Source: CAYPIE01 sp964410665 (lineage in GTDB: Bacteria; Planctomycetota; Planctomycetia; Gemmatales; Gemmataceae). Taken from it: 27,870 bases of DNA. Positions within the stretch are counted from its first letter, which is position 1. Each line of letters starts with the position of its first letter. Under the pieces are notes generated by a model, which did not search any database, had not been told where the DNA came from, and was given only the letters and a program-made list of their open reading frames with translations. Below, piece by piece: positions 21,533-27,870 of this stretch. The stretch spans positions 1-27,870 of the forward strand of contig CAYPIE010000076.1 in NCBI GenBank assembly GCA_964410665.1, read 5' to 3'. Made by a program: the position numbers and the translations under genes.

Positions 21533-23566
21533 CTAAACCGCACTTCCTGGCTTGGGTGGTTTGCGCCCACGCTTCTTCTTGAGCTGGGGTGTGGCCACTG
21601 GTTCACCCTTCAGCTGGGAAAGCTTGTCTCGCAACTCCGCGGCGCGCTCAAAGTCCAGCTCGCTGGCCGCTTGCAGCATTTCCGCCTGCAATGCTTCCAG
21701 ATACTCCTCGTTGACATAATCTTCGGCCGGCTTGCCGGCGGCTTCCTGAGCGAGCTTGTGGGCGTTGATCTCTTCCTCGATGTAATTCTCGATCGCGGTC
21801 TGGACGCTCCGGGGGGTAATCCCATGCACCCGGTTGTATTCCAGTTGCAGCTCGCGACGGCGTTGCGTCTCATCAATGGCTCGCTGCATGGACTCGGTAA
21901 TCTTGTCGGCGTAGAGAATCACCTCGGCGTTGACATTGCGTGCTGCGCGACCGATGGTCTGGATCAGCGAAGTTTCGCTACGCAGGAAGCCCTCCTTATC
22001 CGCATCCAGAATCGCTACCAGGGACACCTCGGGCAGGTCGAGCCCTTCGCGTAACAGGTTGACCCCAATCAGGACATCAAAGGCCCCCTGACGCAACTCG
22101 CGGAGGATTTGGATCCGTTCAATGGCATCCAGCTCGGAGTGCAGCCACTTGGAACGCACTCCCTGCTCGCGGCAATAGGTGGTGAGATCCTCCGACATCT
22201 TCTTGGTCAGGGTGGTGACCAACACCCGCTCGTCTCGCTCGGCGCGCCGGGCAATCTCTTTGAGCAGATCGGGCACCTGGCCTTTGGCCGGTTTGACATG
22301 AATGAGCGGATCAATCAGGCCGGTGGGGCGAATCACCTGCTCGACAATCTCGCCGCCGGTCTTCTCGAGTTCGTATGGTCCCGGCGTGGCGGACATGAAC
22401 AAGCCCTGGGTGATGCGGGTTTCCCATTCTTCGAAGCGGAGTGGTCGGTTGTCCAGAGCACTAGGCAGACGAAAGCCATGCTGCACCAGGGTTTCCTTGC
22501 GACTACGGTCGCCGGCGAACATGCCACGCACCTGCGGCAGGGTCACATGGGATTCATCAACGACTAAGAAAAAGTCTTCAGGAAAGAAGTCGAGCAAGGT
22601 GTACGGTGGCTCGCCAGGCTTTCGGTTGCTGAACCAGCGGGCATAGTTCTCGATGCCCGAACAGTAGCCGGCCTCACGCAACATATCAATGTCATTGAGT
22701 GTGCGTGCCTTCAGCCGTTCGGCCTCAACCAACTTCCCTTCCTTCTTGAAATGCTCGAGCTGCTGCCGCAGTTCTTCCTGGATCCCGGTGATGGCCGATT
22801 CGATTCGTTCTTGGGGGGTGACGAAGTGTTTGGCCGGGTAGACGTAGAGTTCTTCCAGCGGTCGGATCGTTTCCCCGGAGGTCGGGTGGATCATGCCCAG
22901 CTGATCGACTTCATCGCCGAACAGTTCAATCCGCATGCCGATCTCTTCGTAAGCAGGCCAGATCTCGATCGTGTCGCCCCGAACGCGGAATTTACCTCGT
23001 TCGAAGGCAATATCGTTGCGCTGGTACTGGACATCGACCAGTTTGAGTAGTAGCTGGTCGCGGTCGATGATGTCTCCTTTCTTCAGATGTACCATCATCC
23101 GCTTGTAGTCGCTGGGGGAACCCAGGCCGTAAATACATGAGACGCTGGCGACAATAATCACATCCTCGCGGCTGACCAGGGCACTGGTCGCTGCCAGACG
23201 CAGGCGGTCGATGTTCTCGTTGATCGAGGCATCCTTTTCGATGTAGATATCGCGCTGCGGGATGTAGGCCTCGGGCTGGTAGTAGTCGTAGTAGCTGATG
23301 AAGTAGCAGACGGCGTTGTGTGGAAAAAAGCTCTTGAACTCTTTGTAGAGCTGAGCGGCCAAGGTTTTGTTGTGGGAGAGTACCAGAGTGGGTTTGCCGA
23401 TCTCGGCGATGACTCGGGCAGCGGTGTGCGTCTTGCCGGTCCCTGTGGCGCCGAGCAGAGTTTGCAGGCCTTTGCCGCTTTGGTAGCCGGCCACGAGTTC
23501 GGTAATGGCCTTGGGCTGATCACCCGCCGGCTCGTAGGGACTGACGACCTGAAACTTCGCTGCCAT
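21533..23566 (-). CDS. uvrB: Excinuclease ABC subunit B
   Basis: UvrB, 677 aa, the damage-verifying helicase of nucleotide excision repair that works with UvrA and UvrC. Visible parts: Walker A GATGTGKT at residues 39-46; the damage-probing beta-hairpin YYDYYQPEAYIPQRDIYIEKD; Walker B DESHVTLPQ; helicase motifs SATPGPYE, GVNLLREGLDLPEV and QTIGRAARN; and a C-terminal UVR domain (ELDFERAAELRDKLSQLKGE) that contacts UvrC. A lysine/arginine/proline tail ends the protein. I start at ATG 23566, where AGGAG lies 6 nt upstream and the protein begins MAAKFQVVSPYEPAGDQ. It is divergent from the patatin gene over about 230 bp. I saw no SOS box that I could defend. Confidence 0.98.
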   Translation of the reverse strand: MAAKFQVVSPYEPAGDQPKAITELVAGYQSGKGLQTLLGATGTGKTHTAARVIAEIGKPTLVLSHNKTLAAQLYKEFKSFFPHNAVCYFISYYDYYQPEAYIPQRDIYIEKDASINENIDRLRLAATSALVSREDVIIVASVSCIYGLGSPSDYKRMMVHLKKGDIIDRDQLLLKLVDVQYQRNDIAFERGKFRVRGDTIEIWPAYEEIGMRIELFGDEVDQLGMIHPTSGETIRPLEELYVYPAKHFVTPQERIESAITGIQEELRQQLEHFKKEGKLVEAERLKARTLNDIDMLREAGYCSGIENYARWFSNRKPGEPPYTLLDFFPEDFFLVVDESHVTLPQVRGMFAGDRSRKETLVQHGFRLPSALDNRPLRFEEWETRITQGLFMSATPGPYELEKTGGEIVEQVIRPTGLIDPLIHVKPAKGQVPDLLKEIARRAERDERVLVTTLTKKMSEDLTTYCREQGVRSKWLHSELDAIERIQILRELRQGAFDVLIGVNLLREGLDLPEVSLVAILDADKEGFLRSETSLIQTIGRAARNVNAEVILYADKITESMQRAIDETQRRRELQLEYNRVHGITPRSVQTAIENYIEEEINAHKLAQEAAGKPAEDYVNEEYLEALQAEMLQAASELDFERAAELRDKLSQLKGEPVATPQLKKKRGRKPPKPGSAV

Positions 23567-23796
23567 GCCATGCTCCTGAAGCGGTAGTCTCGCCATGCGG
23601 GCGACATGCCCGAACCAAGCCCATTTTACCGACCTGGCCCAGTGCGCGAAGGACGGTTGGTTGGGGGCCTTTGTCCCAGTTTCTACCCGGAAATGCCCCG
23701 CTGCTTCCTAAGAGCGGTTGTGCTTGACCCCTTGAGGCGGACGGGATATTTGCACGACCAGGCTTCTGTTCCGTCGTCGGTTTGGGGCGAGTCAGC

Positions 23797-25140
23797 ATGA
23801 TGCCAATCAGCCGCTGTGGCGGGATCCTTCTGGGGCTGCTGCCTGGATTGCTACCGGTCTTGGGCTGTAAGCATGGCGATGACCGAAACTGCCCGCCCGA
23901 TCGGAATACGCAAATCGCCCGGCTGGTCGATCTCCAGGCTGAGCCGAGCACCGTCCCTTTGGTGGACTATCAGCTGTGCCGCTGCCTGATCGAGCGCTTC
24001 GAAAATGGCCGCACCGACCCGCCAGGGCGACGGTTCAATTTCCTGGTGTTGTCCGGGGGCGGCTCCTACGGCGCTTATCCGGCCGGATTACTTGTCGGCT
24101 GGAGTGAGGCGGGCAATCGCCCGGTATTTGATGTCATCACCGGGGTGAGTACTGGGGCGTTGCTGGCAACGTTGGCCTTTCTCGGACCCGAACGCGATGC
24201 AGACATTCAACGCTTCTATACCACCTTAATGAATGATGACATCTTTGAGCGACACTTTGCTCTGGTGGGCATCCTCGATGAATCCTTGGCCGATTCGGAA
24301 CCGTTACGCCAACTGATTGCGGAGACCGCCGATGCGCAGCTGCTGGCCCAAGTGGCGGCGGAGCATGCCAAGGGCAGGCGGCTTTATGTGGGCACGACCA
24401 ATCTCGATGCCCGCCGCCTGGTGGTCTGGGACATGGGAGCCATTGCCAGCCGAGGCCAGCCCGAAGACCTGGAACTGTTCCGCAAGATTCTGCTGGCTTC
24501 GGCCGCCATTCCTGGCTTCTTCCCGCCGGTGAGCATCGATGTGGAAGTCGACGGCCAACCGTATCAAGAGCTGCATGTCGATGGCGGGGTCTCGGCGTCC
24601 ATGTTCTTTCGCCCACCGCAAGTCACCCCGGCGGAAAAGGTGGCGCGCGGGCAAGATCCTCTGCACGGCTCCAACCTGTTTGTCATCGTCTCAGGCAAGG
24701 TGTTTGCCGACTCTGCTTGTGTGGACGCCAAGTTCATCGATATTGTCTCGGATTCGATCTCCGCTCTGATTTTCGCCCAGACGCGTGGGGACATGTTCAT
24801 GCTCTTCACCCTCGCTTTGGTAGGAGGGATGAATTACTACCTGTCGGCCATCCCGCCGGAGACGCCATTGGGCTTTAGCTCCACCACCTTCGAACCCGAG
24901 CAGATGCGTCAGCTGTTTGAAGTCGGCCGTCAACTTGGTCGTAGCGGCCAAGCTTGGCGGACTTCGCCGCCGGGACTAGAACGCGGTGAGCAAACGCCAT
25001 CGCGGGGCGGCATCAAGTTAGCCAAACCCGCGGCCTGGCCACCGGGGATCGCACAACTGAACACGCCGGGCCAACCTGGGCATGTCTCAACGCCGCATGC
25101 AAAGAATCACAGCATGCCTGCGCTGAGCGAACAGCCCTGA
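23797..25140 (+). CDS. Patatin-like phospholipase lipoprotein
   Basis: A 447-aa patatin-family acyl hydrolase. The N-terminus is a lipoprotein leader ending VLGC (C24), so it is probably membrane-anchored. The oxyanion loop SGGGSYGAYPAGLL is followed by the nucleophile motif GVSTG (S118), and the dyad aspartate lies in DGG (D262). All catalytic parts are present. A hydrophobic segment MLFTLALVGGMNYYL near residue 340 may lie against a membrane. The last 70 residues are proline-rich and low in structure. It would hydrolyse phospholipids or other lipid esters. I start at ATG 23797, just before the hydrophobic leader; the frame is open five codons further. Confidence 0.88.
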   Translation: MMPISRCGGILLGLLPGLLPVLGCKHGDDRNCPPDRNTQIARLVDLQAEPSTVPLVDYQLCRCLIERFENGRTDPPGRRFNFLVLSGGGSYGAYPAGLLVGWSEAGNRPVFDVITGVSTGALLATLAFLGPERDADIQRFYTTLMNDDIFERHFALVGILDESLADSEPLRQLIAETADAQLLAQVAAEHAKGRRLYVGTTNLDARRLVVWDMGAIASRGQPEDLELFRKILLASAAIPGFFPPVSIDVEVDGQPYQELHVDGGVSASMFFRPPQVTPAEKVARGQDPLHGSNLFVIVSGKVFADSACVDAKFIDIVSDSISALIFAQTRGDMFMLFTLALVGGMNYYLSAIPPETPLGFSSTTFEPEQMRQLFEVGRQLGRSGQAWRTSPPGLERGEQTPSRGGIKLAKPAAWPPGIAQLNTPGQPGHVSTPHAKNHSMPALSEQP

Positions 25141-25343
25141 CCCCCCCCGGTCGTCGATCGCGAGAAGTTCTCTATACATATATATAGTAGCTCAAGGCCG
25201 GAAATGGTTGACTTTCTAGTTGGCTCGATGTGGAGCACATAGAAATTGTATCGGTTGGGTAATCTGGGTAAGATTTGTTGGGGTGATCCCCAGCCTCAGG
25301 TTTGTAGAACGTTTCGCAAACCCCAGGGCAGACCGGGCACGTT

Positions 25344-25361
25344 CGGGCCTTCATCGGCCCG
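25344..25361. terminator. Weak hairpin between convergent genes
   Basis: CGGGCC and GGCCCG pair around a 6-nt loop, about 35 nt beyond the stop of the minus-strand low-complexity gene and 200 nt after the patatin stop. No U tract is seen. The rest of 25141-25394 holds an alternating TA run (about 25175-25187) and nothing else that I can support. Confidence 0.35.
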
Positions 25362-25394
25362 GAAAAGTCCGGAAAACGCCTGAAACTGTCCGGT

Positions 25395-25790
25395 TTATTC
25401 TTCGATCTCTTCTTTAATCAGCTCCAGGAAGTGGCCAGTCTTCTTCTCAGCATTGCGCTTCTCCAGCGCTTCTTCCGCTTCCTGTTTCTGATTATAGGCA
25501 AACCGTTCGACTGGTTTGTTGGAGTTATCCTTGATCACCCACACCGCCCGGCGTCGGACAATCTTCTGCGCCTTGGGCTTGCGTGGCGTGGTCGTCTTCT
25601 TTTTGGCGGGCTTCTTTTTGGGCTTGGCGACGGGGGCTTCCTCTTCATCGTCGCCGTCACTATCGCCAGCTTCCTCGTCGGCCTCTTCAGCCTCGTCATC
25701 TTCGTCCTCGTCGAGTTCTTCGTCGAGGACTTCTTCATCTTCATCTACCCGCAACGCGCGTCGATCCAGGGTTCGCTTGCGTGCTGCCAT
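25395..25790 (-). CDS. Acidic/basic low-complexity protein with a C-terminal helix domain
   Basis: A 131-aa protein in three parts. Residues 1-52 are acidic (runs of E and D). Residues 53-78 are lysine/proline/alanine-rich (PKKKPAKKKTTTPRKPKAQK), like histone-H1-type bacterial tails. Residues about 79-131 form a compact domain, RRRAVWVIKDNSNKPVERFAYNQKQE, then a helix ending LIKEEIEE. The last part resembles short domains with a W-x-I-x-D-N strand, but I do not recognise a named family. AGGAG lies 9 nt before the ATG. It could bind nucleic acid or another protein through its charge pattern; function unknown. The sulfatase gene lies upstream on the same strand, 79 bp away. Confidence 0.75.
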   Translation of the reverse strand: MAARKRTLDRRALRVDEDEEVLDEELDEDEDDEAEEADEEAGDSDGDDEEEAPVAKPKKKPAKKKTTTPRKPKAQKIVRRRAVWVIKDNSNKPVERFAYNQKQEAEEALEKRNAEKKTGHFLELIKEEIEE

Positions 25791-25869
25791 TGATCTATTC
25801 TCCTATCGAGGACGGAGGCTACTGAACTGTTTAAATGTATGCCGCCACGGCAGGCCTGGCAAGGTCGGC

Positions 25870-27624
25870 TCAAGGTCGAAGGCTCACCCGCACGGCCTTG
25901 AGCTCCATCACGTCCTTGCCCGCGACCTGCGGAGCTTGCAGCGTTAACGTGGTCAGCCCGGCCGGCAACGCCAGCGTCCCCAACGACAGTTCACCCCAGG
26001 GCTTCTCGCCAACTTCGCCCCGGGGGACGCGATCAGGCGTCGGCAGCGGGCCGGGATTGTGGGCTTTCTCCACTTTCGCAGTCAGCTGCTTGCCGGCGAT
26101 GGACAGTTGCACGGTCGAGCCGAGCTCCTCGGCCGGACAGCAGTAGGCCAGGGCAAAGGCGTACTTTCCGGGCGTGGCCACCTCGACCGTCCAGGTGATG
26201 GTGTCTTCGGGGCTGGTCCAGTGGTCGATCCAGTCGTTGGCCCAGCCGGCCTTGCCGTGGTAGCGGACGTTTCCTGTGAGCTGGGCTTCGGGGGCAGTGA
26301 TGTCAACGACAGGGGCTTTGGTGTAGCCGATCGGGATCGGGATGCTGGCAAGGCCGGCCTCCGTCACCGCCGCGAACCAGTCCTGGTAAGCCCGGCGGAG
26401 CTGGTTCATCACCTCGGGATGGTCCGCGGCGACGTCAGTCTTCTGTCCGGGGTCCACCTGCATGTCGAACAACTGCCAGGCGCCGCGGTCATGCACCAGC
26501 CGCCAGCGCTGCGTCCGTACTGCTCCGGGAGCCGGTAGCACCTTGCCGCCGCGGCTCTGGTGCGAGAACAGCATGCGGTCGGGCCAGGCATCGGCCGACT
26601 TGCCCTGCACCAGCGGCATCAGCGACTTCCCATCGAACTTCACCTGGGCCGGCGGCTGGACGCCACATAGGTCCAACAAGGTCGGCATCAGGTCAATGTG
26701 CGCGGCAATCGGCTTCACGACGGTTCCGGCTGGAATGACGCCCGGAAACCGAACGAAGCAAGGCACGCGCACGCCCCCTTCATGGACACTGCCCTTACGG
26801 CCACGCATGTCGCCGTTAAAGCGCTTGGTGTTCGGGCCATTGTCCGTCAAGAAGACGACGATCGTGTTCTGGTCCAGCTGAAGCGTGTCCAGGAGATTGA
26901 GCAGCCGGCCGATGTTGCTGTCGAGGTTCTCAACCATGGCGTAGACACAGGCATTCTTGGCATCGAGACCGCGCTGGCGATACTTGTCGAACAGGGGATC
27001 GGGCACCTGGAACGGGGAGTGCGGGGCGTTGTAGGGGACATAGCAAAAAAACGGCTGGTTTTTGTGCGTGCGGATGAACTCCATGGCGGCATCGGTCAGG
27101 ACGTCGCTGATGTAGCCGTTGGTTTTGACCTGGTCGCGGTTGCGGTCAAGCGTGGTGTCGAAGTAGTTATTCCAGTGCCCTCCGCGGAAGCCGACAAAGG
27201 TGTCAAACCCCTGTCCATGTGGGTCGTGCGGGTAGTAGGCGCCGTTGTGCCACTTGCCGAAGCAGCCGGTGTGGTAGCCGGCCTTTTGTAAGACTTCTGC
27301 CAGGGTGACTTCCTCGGCCCGCATGGTTTCGTGGTTGCGGGTAACCCAGCTGACACCGGTGCGCAGGTGATCGCGGCCGGTCAACAGGCTAGCCCGGGTC
27401 GGAGCACAAACTGGACTGACGTAGAACCGCTCGAAGCGGGCTCCCTGGCTAGCCAGTCGGTCCAGAACAGGGGTATCGAGCTTGTCATTGCTGTGGGAAC
27501 CGACGTCGCCCCAGCCCTGGTCATCGGTGAGGATCAACAGGATGTTGGGCGGCGTTTTCGCCTCAGCGTGATGCGCAAAGCATAGCCCAACCAGAACTAG
27601 CAAGATGCCAAGGATACGCTGCAT
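25870..27624 (-). CDS. Secreted sulfatase (arylsulfatase A type)
   Basis: A 584-aa type I sulfatase. A signal peptide (residues 1-22, ending AEA) exports it. The metal-binding start NILLILTDDQGWGD supplies D34 and D35. The formylglycine motif C-x-P-x-R is present as CAPTR with C73, followed by ASLLTGR, so it needs an FGE-type maturase encoded elsewhere. GKWHNG and FLTDNGPNTKR complete the active site. Beyond the sulfatase fold, residues about 435-584 form an extra beta-rich region (ITWTVEVATPGKYAFALAY) that resembles a carbohydrate-binding-type sandwich. GAGG lies 7 nt before the ATG. It probably removes sulfate from a polysaccharide; the substrate is not predictable. Confidence 0.95.
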   Translation of the reverse strand: MQRILGILLVLVGLCFAHHAEAKTPPNILLILTDDQGWGDVGSHSNDKLDTPVLDRLASQGARFERFYVSPVCAPTRASLLTGRDHLRTGVSWVTRNHETMRAEEVTLAEVLQKAGYHTGCFGKWHNGAYYPHDPHGQGFDTFVGFRGGHWNNYFDTTLDRNRDQVKTNGYISDVLTDAAMEFIRTHKNQPFFCYVPYNAPHSPFQVPDPLFDKYRQRGLDAKNACVYAMVENLDSNIGRLLNLLDTLQLDQNTIVVFLTDNGPNTKRFNGDMRGRKGSVHEGGVRVPCFVRFPGVIPAGTVVKPIAAHIDLMPTLLDLCGVQPPAQVKFDGKSLMPLVQGKSADAWPDRMLFSHQSRGGKVLPAPGAVRTQRWRLVHDRGAWQLFDMQVDPGQKTDVAADHPEVMNQLRRAYQDWFAAVTEAGLASIPIPIGYTKAPVVDITAPEAQLTGNVRYHGKAGWANDWIDHWTSPEDTITWTVEVATPGKYAFALAYCCPAEELGSTVQLSIAGKQLTAKVEKAHNPGPLPTPDRVPRGEVGEKPWGELSLGTLALPAGLTTLTLQAPQVAGKDVMELKAVRVSLRP

Positions 27625-27870
27625 ACGTTTGCCTCGTGATCATTCCGCAGAAACCACCTGCTATTGTGCCACAGTCGGAGGGGGGTGACCATGCCCCACT
27701 TTCCGGATAAGGTAGTTCGTCCGGAGTCTGTGAAGGAGGTGGTCAGCTACCAGCGTGGCTGCAGGTGGTTCTGCATGTGCGCGGAGGGTTGGCATCGGCG
27801 ATTCTTTCCGAGCGGCGGGGGGGGGGGGTGCGAAGTGTTGGTGGGGAAGTGGGTGTGAGACACCCCCGCC
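27625..27870. other. Right-edge region with doubtful small frame
   Basis: About 245 bp upstream of the sulfatase gene. It should hold the sulfatase promoter on the minus strand. A plus-strand frame from ATG 27691, after a G-rich site, runs to 27858 but passes through a 12-G homopolymer and has no recognisable family. I do not treat it as a gene. Confidence 0.4.
27817..27828 (+). repeat. 12-G homopolymer
   Basis: A run of 12 consecutive G bases, in a region that is otherwise G-rich. Such a run can be phase-variable or misassembled; any frame crossing it is uncertain. Confidence 0.85.

Noticed and set aside
27691..27858. Small plus-strand frame at the right edge
   Set aside because: It crosses a 12-G run, is cysteine/tryptophan-rich without pattern, and resembles nothing known.

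Overview
The window reads like the chromosome of a high-GC planctomycete, probably from the Gemmata/Isosphaera side of the phylum. This is inferred from gene content and not from a marker gene. It carries a secreted sulfatase, a neutral-ceramidase-like exported enzyme, a Tat-type dienelactone hydrolase, a very large acidic TPR/coiled-coil membrane protein, and several small proteins of no recognised family. Genes run on both strands in short operons. No phage, transposon, CRISPR array, rRNA or ordinary tRNA gene was seen.

Layout. 1-330: 3' end of an unknown gene and a hairpin terminator. 352-1862 (-): an exported peroxiredoxin followed by endonuclease IV. 2024-5369 (+): a membrane-fused spermidine-synthase-like protein and a Tat-exported dienelactone hydrolase. 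5486-5785 (-): a small glycine-rich membrane protein. 5786-6770: gene-poor, with one good promoter and doubtful tiny frames. 6771-7862 (-): a YgfZ/GcvT-like folate-binding protein. 8027-9631 (-): a Ro60/Rsr protein (TROVE plus vWA). 9652-10397: a tandem RNA array. 10546-14044 (+): a three-gene sugar ABC importer with ATGA overlaps. 14050-15474 (-): ceramidase-like enzyme. 15732-20117 (-): the 1461-aa protein. 20640-21429 (+): two small genes ending in a strong terminator. 21533-23566 (-): uvrB. 23797-25140 (+): a patatin-like lipoprotein. 25395-25790 (-): an acidic/basic low-complexity protein. 25870-27624 (-): a sulfatase.

The main result is the block at 8027-10397. The 780 nt upstream of the Ro60 gene hold six tandem long-range helices, separated by about 11-35 nt. 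All six carry the same internal-loop signature: minus-strand RNA has RACUG on the 5' side and CYUCGUY on the 3' side. Three of them enclose tRNA-like modules in which a T arm comes before an acceptor-like stem closed by a short loop. In the best copy (10030-10189) a canonical D arm then follows. This is a tRNA in circularly permuted order with its free ends in a Ro60-binding-type helix, the architecture expected for bacterial Y RNAs (YrlA type). The other three are short Y-like hairpins, one of them in the leader just before the Ro60 Shine-Dalgarno. The tRNA features fix transcription on the minus strand, in line with the Ro60 gene. However, several helix-end mismatches would be G.U only on the plus strand, so strand and processing should be tested.

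Several other genes fit stress handling: peroxiredoxin with AP endonuclease, UvrB, and Ro60, whose bacterial relatives act in RNA quality control after stress. No regulatory link between them is visible.
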